Of a DNA stretch of 51,302 nt, positions 1-8,363 are shown piece after piece. The notes below the pieces were generated by a model. That model searched no databases. It saw nothing but the letters and a program-made list of their open reading frames with translations, and was not told the DNA's origin. The DNA comes from Alphaproteobacteria bacterium (lineage in GTDB: Bacteria > Pseudomonadota > Alphaproteobacteria > Rhodobacterales > Rhodobacteraceae): the NCBI GenBank assembly GCA_030426685.1, contig JAUHYC010000026.1, forward strand, positions 1-51,302, read 5' to 3'. The position numbers and the translations under genes are program-made. Position 1 is the first letter of the stretch; every line of letters starts with the position of its first letter.

Positions 1-11
1 CCTAAACTGCT

Positions 12-32
12 GGAGGGGCTTAACGCCCCTCC
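12..32. other. Small perfect stem-loop at the window start
   Basis: GGAGGGGC at 12-19 pairs with GCCCCTCC at 25-32 around a 5-base loop. No run of T follows on either strand, so a rho-independent terminator is not clear. It could be the 3' end hairpin of a gene lying left of the window. The rest of 1-130 holds no recognisable gene. Confidence 0.35.
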
Positions 33-130
33 GTCCTTTAGATAAAATCCCCTACAACACTCACGAACGGCGCAGCGCAACGTCTGGCCATCCTTCGTCG
101 TGGGTGCTGTGCAAAGCTCGAGGACCAGAA

Positions 131-158
131 TGGACCTGTCACGGAATTGTTCCGCTCC
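131..158 (+). repeat. Left terminal inverted repeat of the IS3 element
   Basis: TGGACCTGTCACGG is identical to the reverse complement of the right end, followed by a mismatched hexamer and a shared CCGCTCC block. These are the expected transposase binding ends. Confidence 0.85.
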
Positions 159-193
159 TTTGACTTGGTATTTTGCCACAAAGGAGAAACATC

Positions 194-469
194 ATGGCAC
201 AGAAACCAACCCCGGAATTCCGCGCCGAGGCGGTGCGCGTAGCGTTGACGAGCGGGTTACCACGTAAACAAGTGGTCGCCGATTTTCGGATCGGCTTCTC
301 AACGTTGAGCCGCTGGATTCAGCAGGATCGGCGCGATCCTGAGAAGCCAACCGTCCAGTCCGATCTCGAACGCGAGGTCGCGGAGCTGCGGAAAGAGAAC
401 CGTATGCTCCGGGAGGAGAGGGATGTTCTAAAAAAGGCCACGGTGTTCTTTGCGGAGAGAAGCAAATGA
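194..469 (+). CDS. IS3-family transposase OrfA
   Basis: Small DNA-binding subunit of the IS3 transposase, 91 residues. The N-terminal half is a helix-turn-helix (about residues 8-45, with a STLSRWI recognition helix). The C-terminal half is a leucine-zipper-like coiled coil (LEREVAELRKENRMLREE) that in this family mediates multimerisation with the fused OrfAB product. The start at 194 was chosen because AAGGAG lies at 181-186; an in-frame ATG at 173 has no such site. The gene ends inside the start of orfB (ATGA overlap at 466-469) and contains an A6G shift motif near its end. Confidence 0.9.
   Translation: MAQKPTPEFRAEAVRVALTSGLPRKQVVADFRIGFSTLSRWIQQDRRDPEKPTVQSDLEREVAELRKENRMLREERDVLKKATVFFAERSK
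430..436 (+). promoter_or_regulatory. Programmed -1 frameshift site (A AAA AAG)
   Basis: A heptamer A-AAA-AAG lies in the orfA frame (codons CTA AAA AAG, 428-436), 33 bases before the orfA stop. In IS3 elements such slippery runs let ribosomes slip back one base and make the OrfAB fusion, which is the active transposase. Position and phase match the family rule; actual use is inferred. Confidence 0.7.
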
Positions 470-1323
470 GATTTGCCTTCGTTGAAGAACACCGAAATGA
501 ACTCCCCGCAAACCGCCTGTGCCAGATCATGGACGTCAGCCCGCGAGGCTACCGTGCCTGGCGTTCCCGCCCGGCCAGTCGGCGGCAACGCACCGACATG
601 GTGTTGCTTGCTCACATCCGCGAACAGTTCCGTCTATCTCTGGGAAGCTACGGCAGGCCCCGCATGACCGAAGAGCTGAAGGAGCTGGGGTTTGATGTCG
701 GACATCGCCGCATTGGCCGATTGATGCGACAGAACAGCATTACGGTGAAGAGAAACAAGAAGTTCAAGGCGACCACGGACAGCAACCACAGCTTCAACAT
801 CGCGCCGAACCTGCTGAACCGGGATTTCTATGCGGACCGCCCTAATCAGAAATGGGCGGGCGACATCAGCTATGTCTGGACGCAGGAGGGGTGGCTCTAT
901 CTGGCTGTCATCCTCGACCTGCATTCCCGGCGTGTCATTGGTTGGGCCGTCAGCAGCAGGATGAAACGCGATCTGGCGATCCGGGCACTGAACATGGCGA
1001 TTGCGTTGCGGCGGCCACCCAAGGGCTGCATCCATCACACGGACCGCGGCAGCCAATACTGCTCTCACGACTACCAGAAACTCCTGCGCCAGCATGGGTT
1101 CCAGGTGTCGATGAGTGGGACTGGGAACTGCTACGACAACGCGGCGGTCGAAACCTTCTTCAAGACGATCAAGGCTGAGTTGCTGTGGCAACGCTCCTGG
1201 CGGACACGTCGCGACACTGAGATGGCCATCTTCAAATACATCAACGGGTTCTACAATCCACGCCGACGCCACTCAGCCTTGGGCTGGAAAAGCCCCTTGG
1301 CCTTCGAAAGAAAGGTCGCTTAA
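466..1323 (+). CDS. IS3-family transposase OrfB (DDE integrase catalytic domain)
   Basis: Catalytic half of the transposase, 285 residues. An HTH_21-type region (about residues 45-100) precedes the rve integrase core. Visible catalytic blocks are WAGDISYV (first Asp), HTDRGSQYCS (second Asp) and NAAVETFFKTIKAEL (Glu), the DDE triad with the usual spacing. The C-terminal YNPRRRHSALGWKSPLAFE motif is typical of IS3 OrfB. The start ATG overlaps the orfA stop. Family length and all motifs are complete, so the protein is probably functional when made as OrfAB. Confidence 0.93.
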   Translation: MRFAFVEEHRNELPANRLCQIMDVSPRGYRAWRSRPASRRQRTDMVLLAHIREQFRLSLGSYGRPRMTEELKELGFDVGHRRIGRLMRQNSITVKRNKKFKATTDSNHSFNIAPNLLNRDFYADRPNQKWAGDISYVWTQEGWLYLAVILDLHSRRVIGWAVSSRMKRDLAIRALNMAIALRRPPKGCIHHTDRGSQYCSHDYQKLLRQHGFQVSMSGTGNCYDNAAVETFFKTIKAELLWQRSWRTRRDTEMAIFKYINGFYNPRRRHSALGWKSPLAFERKVA

Positions 1324-1333
1324 GTGAGAAACC

Positions 1334-1361
1334 GGAGCGGTATCAAACCGTGACAGGTCCA
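1334..1361 (+). repeat. Right terminal inverted repeat of the IS3 element
   Basis: GGAGCGG, a variable block and CCGTGACAGGTCCA mirror the left end at 131-158. The repeat starts 11 bases after the orfB stop codon. Confidence 0.85.
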
Positions 1362-1601
1362 GTCGGGGTCCTGCGCGACCAGTTCCTCGAGGAAGGCTTG
1401 GTGTGGTGCCAGCTTTCCCTTGCCGCGCGGCGGCCCCTGGGGCGCCGGTTCCGCATGGCCCTTGGTACTCACCTGATGTGCCCATCGTGCGCCAGTGGCA
1501 GGTGACACCTTCAGACGCAACGCCGCCGCGCGCCCGCTTAACCCTTCCTCAATCAGTCTCTGAAACCGCGTTCGAAGCGCCGCTGGCAAAGGTGCTGACA
1601 T
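1362..1601 (-). pseudogene. IS630-type transposase, 5' fragment
   Basis: Reading leftwards from 1601, about 80 residues encode the N-terminal helix-turn-helix of an IS630-type transposase (RFQRLIEEGLSGRAAALRLK) and the linker with GKGKLAPHQAFLEELVAQDPD. The reading frame then runs into the right end of the IS3 element and stops at 1320. The DDE catalytic domain is absent, and no continuation is seen left of the IS3 element. The upstream stretch up to about 1684 looks like the end of the element, finishing in TA as expected for IS630 targets. Family assignment is from memory of the motif and no search was made. Confidence 0.75.
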
Positions 1602-1684
1602 GATCCATCCTCCCAAACAGGATGAATCACATTTGACGTCTCAAGGGAATCCCCCGCGATTCAAGTTCAGACCGAAACGCTCTA

Positions 1685-2317
1685 GGGCTGCGCTAGCGGG
1701 CTATTTGGGACAGCAAAGAGCATGACGGAGGTCGCCCTGAAGGGTGCCATAAGATACAGGACCAGATCCAGATCAGCGCCCGGAGAAAGAAGGAAAAGCC
1801 CCGTCAGCCCAAGGCCGACAAGAGCGCCCGAGTCCGCACGAACCGCTTCAATCTTTGAAACGCGGGAAACAGCCGGCCCGAGAGATCTGAGAAAATACAC
1901 GATGCAGGCCCATCCAATTTCTTCCGCGCAACGATTCAGCAGAATGCAAAAAGTCCAACCGAAGCGTTTCAGTGAGAGAATGCCGACCAACGGCTTTGCC
2001 ACCTCATTAGATGGACGACATAGGAATTGGAAGCTACTTAAAAGTGGGTAAATTTTTTAATACATCAGCCTGCTCTTTTGCACATCAAGGCTAAAGCAGA
2101 TGGTCTGGCCCTTGGCCGCCAAAGCTCCAGTCGTTTTCTACCCAACCTTTCTAACGGTCTGTCACGCATGGCGCACGACACAGGGCGGATGTGAAAAGTG
2201 CATTCGCAAAAGCTGGTCCCCCTCTCGGATACAAGCTTGAAGCATGTTTGTCGGCGGATTTGAGCCCTTTTTGTCAACATCAATTGAGGCCTGCTCAATC
2301 GGGTTGTCTTCTATGAT
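1685..2317. other. Stretch without a convincing gene
   Basis: No recognisable protein family is present. A GTG-started minus-strand frame (2002 down to 1682, 106 codons) encodes three hydrophobic segments (around WTFCILL, LVGLGLTGLFLL and LVLYLMAPF). It stops exactly at the putative IS630 end, so it may be a membrane-protein remnant truncated by that insertion. Support is weak: there is no ribosome binding site and no known family. Frames at 1722-2051 (+) and 2065-2298 (-) have basic, low-complexity compositions typical of chance ORFs. 2300-2317 is the downstream end of the lactonase gene region. Confidence 0.4.
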
Positions 2318-3139
2318 TTAACTGGACAAACGAGGGTAGGCCGCTTTCGGGCTTTGCGAGAGGATACTTTTTGCTGCGTCACCCATGGCGCGGATGGCGA
2401 TCTCGTGCCACGATTTGTAGTCCGATGCGAGGTTCAGAACCGGCCAGTCGCTGCCGAACAGCAGCCTTTCTGGGGCAAAAATGCCAAGAATGTGGGCAAT
2501 GTAAGGCTCAATGTCGCTTGGCTTCCAATCGGTCGAGGCTTCGGTCACAATGCCCGACAGTTTACAAAACACCTGCGTGTTTTCGGCAATGTCAGCCATA
2601 TCCTGCGCCCAGCCCGCATAGGCACCAATGCGGATTTCGGGCTTGGCGCAATGGTCGATGACGACTCGCAAATCGGGGTATTTTGCCAGAAGCACCTTGA
2701 GATGGTGCAGATGGCGGGGCAATACCAGAGCATCGAATGTCAGATCATTTTCGACCATGGCAGCGATAGCCGGGCGCAGATCATCGCGCAGCATCCAAGC
2801 GTCATCGGGGATGTCCTGTATCATCGGGCGCAATCCAAGAAGCTTAGGATGGGCCGCCAATCGCGCGATCGAGGCTGGTGCCGTTTCGGCGGCAAGGTCC
2901 ACCCATCCGACAACCCCTCGTATCCAGTCATGCGTGTCTGCAAGGGACAACAGGTATTCAGTCTCGGCCTCGGTATCGGCGGCCTGAACTGCGATGGTTC
3001 CACTGATACCCACCTCGTCCAGCAAAGGTTTCAAATCCGCGGGCAGAGAATCGCGGTATAGCGTTTCAAGCTCGGGCGTTAGCCAGCCGTAATCGCCTCG
3101 GTCGAGCTTCCAGAAATGCTGATGCGTGTCGATGACCAT
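2318..3139 (-). CDS. Amidohydrolase-family lactonase, probable L-fuconolactonase
   Basis: Predicted cytoplasmic enzyme opening L-fucono-lactone to L-fuconate, the second step of the non-phosphorylating fucose route encoded next to it. It is a 273-residue COG3618-type amidohydrolase (TIM barrel). The metal-binding HxH motif is at residues 6-8 (THQHFW), a VIDHCAKPE block sits mid-protein, and the terminal GSDWPV supplies the last metal-binding Asp. The start at 3139 (MVIDTHQHF) fits family alignments better than an upstream in-frame ATG. It follows the IclR gene on the same strand after 33 bases, so the two probably share a transcript. Other sugar lactones such as rhamnono- or galactono-lactone remain possible. 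Confidence 0.85.
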   Translation of the reverse strand: MVIDTHQHFWKLDRGDYGWLTPELETLYRDSLPADLKPLLDEVGISGTIAVQAADTEAETEYLLSLADTHDWIRGVVGWVDLAAETAPASIARLAAHPKLLGLRPMIQDIPDDAWMLRDDLRPAIAAMVENDLTFDALVLPRHLHHLKVLLAKYPDLRVVIDHCAKPEIRIGAYAGWAQDMADIAENTQVFCKLSGIVTEASTDWKPSDIEPYIAHILGIFAPERLLFGSDWPVLNLASDYKSWHEIAIRAMGDAAKSILSQSPKAAYPRLSS

Positions 3140-3172
3140 GCTAGAACCTCTGATCATGTATTTTATTCCGCC

Positions 3173-3967
3173 TTAAGTGTCTCCGAATTCCGGTGTTGTT
3201 CCGCCGTGAAGCGACGTCAGTTCCCGGGCCAGTTCCCGGTGCATTTTCACGATTTCGTCCAGCGAGGGGACTTTCAGATCGTCAACACGCTCCAGATAGG
3301 GGCAGCTCAACACCGCTGCAGCCCTACCGCCCGGGCCGAAAATCGGGAACGCCACGTTGGTTACACCGATCGCAGTTGCAGACGGCATTTTTTCATAGCC
3401 CAAGCGTCGGATGCGGGCGATATGCTCCATGAATTCGCTACGGTCCAGCGGGGGTTCACCTACGGCAAGTCGGTGCTGTTCGATCAGGTCCTCGACTTCT
3501 TCATTTGAACGGAAGGCCGCCAGCACCCGGCCAGAGCCTGTATTCCCCAGCCCCACGACGGTTCCGGTTTTCAGCGCAAGGCCCCAATTGCCAGGAGACT
3601 CCGCTGAGGCCACGATCACGATATCACCGTTGCTTTCCATTCCCATATGGCAGGATTGCCATGTCTTGCGTGTTATCGCGCGCATCCGGGGCAGGGCACT
3701 TTCGATTACCCGTCCAATCGGCGGGTGCCGCTGCGAAATGGCGAACATCTTCAGGCCAAGTGAATATCGATCGCCTGACGGGGACCGGATGACATACCCG
3801 CGCCGCACCAGTGTCGAGAGCATCCGGTAAATCTCAGACGGGGACCGTTCCAGCGCCTTTGCGACCTCTCCCTGGGTCAGCCCCTCACCGTGGTCGGCCA
3901 AAAGCTCGATGATATCCAGGCCTTTCTCCAGCGCGGGGGCGCGGTATTTGTCGGTGATGTTGTCCAT
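3173..3967 (-). CDS. IclR-family transcriptional regulator
   Basis: A 264-residue regulator with an N-terminal winged helix-turn-helix (about residues 12-70, GLTQGEVAKALERSPSEIYRMLSTLVRRGYV) and a C-terminal IclR effector-binding domain (about 85-250). Family members are usually repressors or activators that sense a catabolic intermediate. It is divergent from the sugar-binding protein gene at 4105, with a 137-base shared control region, and is followed by the lactonase. It is therefore the likely regulator of the whole fucose cluster. The inducer cannot be read from sequence. Confidence 0.93.
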   Translation of the reverse strand: MDNITDKYRAPALEKGLDIIELLADHGEGLTQGEVAKALERSPSEIYRMLSTLVRRGYVIRSPSGDRYSLGLKMFAISQRHPPIGRVIESALPRMRAITRKTWQSCHMGMESNGDIVIVASAESPGNWGLALKTGTVVGLGNTGSGRVLAAFRSNEEVEDLIEQHRLAVGEPPLDRSEFMEHIARIRRLGYEKMPSATAIGVTNVAFPIFGPGGRAAAVLSCPYLERVDDLKVPSLDEIVKMHRELARELTSLHGGTTPEFGDT

Positions 3968-4029
3968 ACAGTGCCCTGTCGCGCAATATTCCTGATGGAT
4001 TTTCAGCCATCGGGAGGGCTAAGTCAATA

Positions 4030-4070
4030 TTGATTTATAGATGAACAAATGTTTTAAATACGAATAAACA
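4030..4070 (+). promoter_or_regulatory. Candidate promoter and IclR operator of the fucose importer operon
   Basis: A possible -35 TTGATT (4030-4035) and -10 TTAAAT (4054-4059) are separated by 18 bases. An imperfect inverted repeat TGTTT...AAACA (4050-4070) overlaps the -10. The AT-rich patch stands out from the GC-rich surroundings. That this is where the divergent IclR protein binds is inference. Confidence 0.4.
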
Positions 4071-4104
4071 ACGAGCATCGCTTGATTGCATCAGGGAGGA
4101 CATG

Positions 4105-5427
4105 ATGAAAAAATCCAGCATTTTAACGGGTTTGATGGTCGGAACAGCGATAGTCGCAGCCGTCGAATCGGCAAGCGCGTCGGATTGGGGAAACTTTGAT
4201 GGCGTGACCATCGAGGCGAAACTGATCGGCGGTCAGCAATACGAAGGCCTCTATGGCCGTATTGCCGAATGGGAAGCTGCGACCGGCGCCAAGGTCGACA
4301 TTATTTCGAAGAAAAGCCACTTCGAGATCGACAAGGAAATCAAGTCGGACATGGCCGCAGGCACCACCAGCTGGTGCGTTGGTTCAAACCACTCTTCCTT
4401 TGCGCCCCAGTACGAAGGGCTCTACGTTGATCTGAACGAGCTGGTTCCAGCGGAAACCATTGCCGAATTCGTTCCGGGCAACATTGGCGCCTCGACGGTC
4501 GACGGCCAGCTTCTGATGCTGCCGCGCGCACAGTTTGACGTTTCAGTGCTTTATTACCTGAAGTCGAACTATGAAGACGCCGACAGGGCCGCTGCGTTCA
4601 AGGAAAAGTACGGCTATGATCTGGCTGTTCCCGAGACGTGGGAGCAGGTCAAAGATCAGGCGATCTTTTTTGCCGACCCTCCGAATTTCTACGGCACTCA
4701 GTATGCAGGCAAGGACGAGGCCATCGTGGGCCGGTTCTATGAGATGGTTGTCGCCGAGGGCGGCAACTATCTGGACGAAAACAAGAAACCAATCTTCAAT
4801 TCCGAGGCAGGTCAGCGCGCGCTGCAGTGGTTCGTGGACCTGTACGAGGCCAAGGCGGTTCCGGCTGGCACGACGTCCTATGTGTGGGACGATCTGGGAC
4901 AGGGCTTTGCCAGCGGTACCGTGGCGTTGAACCTGGACTGGCCGGGCTGGGCCGGGTTTTTCAACGATCCGGAATCGTCTAAGGCTGCTGGCAATGTCGG
5001 CGTTGCGGTTCAACCCATGGGTTCGGCGACGCGGACCGGCTGGTCCGGGCATCACGGGTTCTCGGTCACAAGCGACTGTGCCAACAAAGAAGCCGCAGTA
5101 TCGCTTGTTCAGTTCCTGACCAGCGAGGAAAGCCAGTTGGCCGAAAGCGCTGGTGGCTCCCTGCCGACACGGACAGCCGTTTGGGAGGCCAACGTCGCCG
5201 CAGCGCAATCTGGTGATGACGCATTCCGCGCCGAAGCTCTGGCCGCGTTTGCCGAAGGTGCGAAATACGCATTTGCGGTGCCGCCGATCCCGGAATGGGG
5301 CGAGACCACAAACCTGGTCTTTCCGGAACTGCAGGCCGCCATCGTTGGCGACAAGACTGTGCAGCAGGCGCTGGACGATGCCGCAGCTGCGGTGGACGAA
5401 CTGATGCGGGAATCTGGTTACTACTAA
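4105..5427 (+). CDS. Family 1 (CUT1) sugar ABC transporter substrate-binding protein
   Basis: Periplasmic receptor of the importer in this cluster, 440 residues. It has a clear signal peptide (MKKSS, hydrophobic core ILTGLMVGTAIVAAV, cleavage after about ASA) and an SBP_bac_1 fold that starts VTIEAKLIGGQQYEGLYGR. The start at 4105 is preferred to ATG 4102 because GGAGG at 4095-4099 then lies 5 bases away. The gene is followed by a strong stem-loop (5444-5470) and by two permeases and an ATPase. Cargo is inferred from the surrounding enzymes as L-fucose or a fucose-containing glycoside. Confidence 0.92.
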   Translation: MKKSSILTGLMVGTAIVAAVESASASDWGNFDGVTIEAKLIGGQQYEGLYGRIAEWEAATGAKVDIISKKSHFEIDKEIKSDMAAGTTSWCVGSNHSSFAPQYEGLYVDLNELVPAETIAEFVPGNIGASTVDGQLLMLPRAQFDVSVLYYLKSNYEDADRAAAFKEKYGYDLAVPETWEQVKDQAIFFADPPNFYGTQYAGKDEAIVGRFYEMVVAEGGNYLDENKKPIFNSEAGQRALQWFVDLYEAKAVPAGTTSYVWDDLGQGFASGTVALNLDWPGWAGFFNDPESSKAAGNVGVAVQPMGSATRTGWSGHHGFSVTSDCANKEAAVSLVQFLTSEESQLAESAGGSLPTRTAVWEANVAAAQSGDDAFRAEALAAFAEGAKYAFAVPPIPEWGETTNLVFPELQAAIVGDKTVQQALDDAAAAVDELMRESGYY

Positions 5428-5443
5428 ACCCGGGCCCGCAAGT

Positions 5444-5470
5444 ATCCGCGGCGGGTGTTCCGCCGCGGAT
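5444..5470 (+). terminator. Stem-loop after the binding-protein gene (mRNA-stabilising or attenuating)
   Basis: ATCCGCGGCGG (5444-5454) pairs perfectly over 11 bases with 5460-5470 around a GTGTT loop. No T run follows, so a processing or stability hairpin is more likely than full termination. It lies 16 bases after the binding-protein stop and 29 before the permease start. Confidence 0.7.
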
Positions 5471-5499
5471 GAACCCCCAAGACTCCTAAAAGGTGAACT

Positions 5500-6396
5500 A
5501 TGACCCGCCGCCGCGTGCCCGAGTGGTTCGTCCTTCTGTTGCCTGCGATCATCGTGATTGCCGCAGTTGTTCTGATCCCTCTCATTTTCTCACTCTATTC
5601 CAGCTTCACGCCGTACAAGCTGACGCGGCCTTCGACGCTGTGGAAATGGGTGGGGTTCTTCAACTATGAAAAGATCCTGACGGATGCCAAGTTCTGGGCG
5701 GCGTTCGGGCGCACAGTGCTTTTTCTGACCATCGTTCTGAATCTGGAACTGCTTTTGGGGTTGGGCATTGCGCTGATGATGAACAAGGTTACATGGGGAC
5801 AGCGCACGCTTCGCACGATCCTGATGTTCCCAATGATGTTCTCGCCCATCCTTGTGGGCTTTCAGTTCAAATTCATCTTCAACGACAATATCGGGCTGGT
5901 GAACAACGTGCTGCAATCGGTGGGCTTTCAGAATGCCTCGCTGCCGTGGCTGGTGGACGGCAACCTCGCGATGTTCTCGATCATGTTCGCGGAAATCTGG
6001 ATGAGCACATCCGTCTTCGCCATCCTGATCCTGGCCGGTCTGTTCGCCATGCCGCGTGACCCGCTGGAGGCCGCCAAGGTCGATGGCTGCACCGCCTGGC
6101 AGACCTTCCGCCACATCACTCTGCCGTTCCTGATGCCCTTCATCTTTATTGCCATGACCATCCGCTCGCTGGATGTCGCACGGGCCTATGACATCGTGCA
6201 GATCATGACCGGCGGCGGCCCCGCACGGCGTACGGAGCTGCTGTGGACGTTGATGAGCCGCACCGGCTATGTCGATGCCCGCATGGGGCTTGCGAACGCG
6301 ATGGGTTATGTCTCGATCCTGCTGTCGATCCTCTTCACCATCTATTTCTTCCGCAAGCTCAGCGCCGCACGTGCCGAGCTGGGAATGGCGGGGTAG
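5500..6396 (+). CDS. Sugar ABC transporter permease (MalF/UgpA type)
   Basis: Inner-membrane subunit of the CUT1 importer, 298 residues with about six transmembrane segments, the first at residues 7-32. The cytoplasmic EAA motif that docks with the ATPase is visible as PLEAAKVDGCTAWQTFRHITLP at about residues 187-208. It lies between the binding protein and a second permease; the two presumably form the heterodimeric channel. Only 5 bases separate its stop from the next start. Confidence 0.92.
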   Translation: MTRRRVPEWFVLLLPAIIVIAAVVLIPLIFSLYSSFTPYKLTRPSTLWKWVGFFNYEKILTDAKFWAAFGRTVLFLTIVLNLELLLGLGIALMMNKVTWGQRTLRTILMFPMMFSPILVGFQFKFIFNDNIGLVNNVLQSVGFQNASLPWLVDGNLAMFSIMFAEIWMSTSVFAILILAGLFAMPRDPLEAAKVDGCTAWQTFRHITLPFLMPFIFIAMTIRSLDVARAYDIVQIMTGGGPARRTELLWTLMSRTGYVDARMGLANAMGYVSILLSILFTIYFFRKLSAARAELGMAG

Positions 6397-6401
6397 GGCC
6401 A

Positions 6402-7265
6402 ATGGACCGCAATCTTGCACATCGCAATCGCCGCCGCGCCCTGAAAACCGCGCATTTCATCGGCCTGTTCCTTGTTATGTCGATCATCTGCATTCCCGGG
6501 CTCTGGATTGTTCTCAACTCGTTCCGTCCAACGGTCGAGATCATGGCCAAACCGCCGGTCTGGACCCCCAGCTTTACGCTGGACCACTACCGCGCCATGT
6601 TCGGCGGCGCGGGCGAGGGCGGTGTGCCAGTGTTCAGCTATTTCCGCAACTCGCTGATCGTTTCGGTCGTCTCGACCCTCATCGCGATCCTGATCGGCAT
6701 GTCGGGCGGCTACGCCTTTGCCCGTTATCGGTTCAAGGGCAAATCGGGCTATTTCGTCGGTCTGATGCTGTTCCGCGCGGTTCCGGGTGTGGCGCTGTCG
6801 CTGCCGCTGTTCATCGTGTTTGCCCGCGTCGGCATCATCGACACCCATTTCGGCCTGATCCTGGCGTATGTGGCGATGAATGTGCCGTTCACAATCTGGC
6901 TGACCGACGGGTTCTTCCGCCAGATCCCGAAAGAGCTGCACGAAGCGGCAGAAATCGACGGCTGCACCCGCTGGCAGGCATTCTGGAAGGTGGAATTCCC
7001 GGTGGCGCGCTCGGGCGTTGCCTCGGCGGCGATCTTTGCCTTCCTCACCTCGTGGAACGAATTCGCGCTGGCCTCGCAGCTGACCCGCTCGGTCGGGTCC
7101 AAGACGATGCCTGTAGGTCTTTTGGATTTTACCGCCGAATTTACCATCAACTGGGGGGGAATGTGCGCGCTTGCGGTTCTCATGATCGTGCCCGCGTTGG
7201 TCCTGACCTTCATCGTCCAGAAACATCTGATTGCCGGCCTGACCTTCGGCGGCGTCAAAGGATAA
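6402..7265 (+). CDS. Sugar ABC transporter permease (MalG/UgpE type)
   Basis: Second inner-membrane subunit, 287 residues, with about six membrane segments. The EAA loop ELHEAAEIDGCTRWQAFWKVEFP is near residue 180-200. The start at 6402 (MDRNLAHRNRRR) was chosen because it gives family length and follows the previous stop closely. A longer upstream reading frame overlaps the first permease and carries no family similarity. It ends 4 bases before the ATPase gene. Confidence 0.92.
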   Translation: MDRNLAHRNRRRALKTAHFIGLFLVMSIICIPGLWIVLNSFRPTVEIMAKPPVWTPSFTLDHYRAMFGGAGEGGVPVFSYFRNSLIVSVVSTLIAILIGMSGGYAFARYRFKGKSGYFVGLMLFRAVPGVALSLPLFIVFARVGIIDTHFGLILAYVAMNVPFTIWLTDGFFRQIPKELHEAAEIDGCTRWQAFWKVEFPVARSGVASAAIFAFLTSWNEFALASQLTRSVGSKTMPVGLLDFTAEFTINWGGMCALAVLMIVPALVLTFIVQKHLIAGLTFGGVKG

Positions 7266-7269
7266 GAAA

Positions 7270-8361
7270 ATGACCGAAGTTACCCTTTCCAATGTCGTCA
7301 AGAAATATGGCAAGCATCAGGCTGTGCACGGCATCGACCTGGGCATCCATGACGGAGAGTTCGTCGTGCTGGTCGGCCCTTCAGGCTGCGGCAAGTCGAC
7401 GACGCTGCGGATGATTGCCGGACTCGAAGATATTTCCGGCGGTGAGATCGCCATCGGCGGCCGTGTCGTCAATGACCTGCCCCCGCGCGAACGTAACATC
7501 TCGATGGTGTTCCAGAACTATGCTCTGTATCCGCATATGACCGTGCGCGAAAATCTGGGCTTTTCCCTCAAGATCGCCAAGCGGCCCGAGGATGAGATTG
7601 CTAAATCCGTGACCGAAGCAGCGGGCATTCTGGGGCTGGACGAGCTGATGGAACGCAAGCCCGCTGAACTGTCGGGCGGTCAGCGCCAGCGCGTCGCAAT
7701 GGGCCGCGCCATCGTGCGGCACCCTGACGTGTTCCTGTTTGACGAGCCGCTGTCGAACCTTGACGCCAAGCTGCGCACCCAGATGCGGGTCGAGATCAAG
7801 AAGCTGCACCAGAAGGTCGGCAACACTATCATCTACGTGACACACGATCAGGTCGAGGCGATGACGCTGGCGGATCGTATCGTTCTGATGCGCGACGGCC
7901 ATATTGTGCAGGTTGGCACTCCACTGGAACTGTTCAACACGCCGGTAGATACCTTCGTGGCGACTTTTATCGGCTCGCCGCCGATGAACCTTGTTGATGG
8001 GGAGGTTTCCGGCGGCACCCTGTGGTTGCAGGGTGGTATCGAGCTGCCTGTTCCCTCATCGGCGCGGTCGCTTGTGCGCAATGGGCAAAAGGTGAGGTTC
8101 GGTTTCCGCGCCGACAACCTGATGCCAGTCGGCCACTCGGTCGAGGAAGAAGGCGAGATCGCAGAGCTGGACCTGACCGTCACGCTGACCGAACCGCTTG
8201 GCACCGAGACACTGCTGTTCGCCGAACTGGGCGGGCTAGAGGTTCAGGCCAAGATGTTCAACCCGCGCCCGGTTGCTCCGGGCGAGGCGATGAAGTTCCG
8301 CCTGATGCTGGACAAGACCCATATCTTTGACGCGGCATCGGCCAAGGCGATCCGGGGGTAA
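7270..8361 (+). CDS. Sugar ABC transporter ATP-binding protein (UgpC/MsmK type)
   Basis: Cytoplasmic ATPase that powers the importer, 363 residues. Walker A GPSGCGKST lies at 36-44, Q-loop at FQNYALYPH (81-89), ABC signature LSGGQ at 134-138, Walker B VFLFDEP at 154-160 and H-loop His192. A C-terminal TOBE/OB domain (about 240-360) as in MalK-type proteins follows. It is directly downstream of the two permeases and 2 bases upstream of the dehydratase gene, so transport and catabolism appear translationally linked. Confidence 0.94.
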   Translation: MTEVTLSNVVKKYGKHQAVHGIDLGIHDGEFVVLVGPSGCGKSTTLRMIAGLEDISGGEIAIGGRVVNDLPPRERNISMVFQNYALYPHMTVRENLGFSLKIAKRPEDEIAKSVTEAAGILGLDELMERKPAELSGGQRQRVAMGRAIVRHPDVFLFDEPLSNLDAKLRTQMRVEIKKLHQKVGNTIIYVTHDQVEAMTLADRIVLMRDGHIVQVGTPLELFNTPVDTFVATFIGSPPMNLVDGEVSGGTLWLQGGIELPVPSSARSLVRNGQKVRFGFRADNLMPVGHSVEEEGEIAELDLTVTLTEPLGTETLLFAELGGLEVQAKMFNPRPVAPGEAMKFRLMLDKTHIFDAASAKAIRG

Positions 8362-8363
8362 GC

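Larger units (their letters stand above)
131..1361 (+). mobile_element. Complete IS3-family insertion sequence
   Basis: The element is bounded by imperfect inverted repeats: TGGACCTGTCACGG then CCGCTCC at the left (131-158), mirrored at 1334-1361. It carries the two overlapping frames orfA and orfB usual for IS3 elements, with a shift signal between them. Both frames are open and the DDE residues are present, so it looks intact. No 3-4 base direct repeat is visible outside the ends (GAA on the left, GTC on the right), and the two flanks do not look like halves of one gene. This suggests an adjacent deletion or recombination after insertion. Confidence 0.9.

Noticed and set aside
634..1272. 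Long minus-strand reading frame within the IS3 orfB
   Set aside because: Antisense shadow of a clearly conserved DDE transposase; the translated product has no family pattern.
2065..2298. 77-codon minus-strand frame
   Set aside because: No family similarity and no ribosome binding site; likely chance.
4543..7313. Long minus-strand frames opposite the sugar importer genes
   Set aside because: They lie opposite conserved permeases and a receptor and have histidine- and arginine-rich compositions typical of GC-rich antisense frames.
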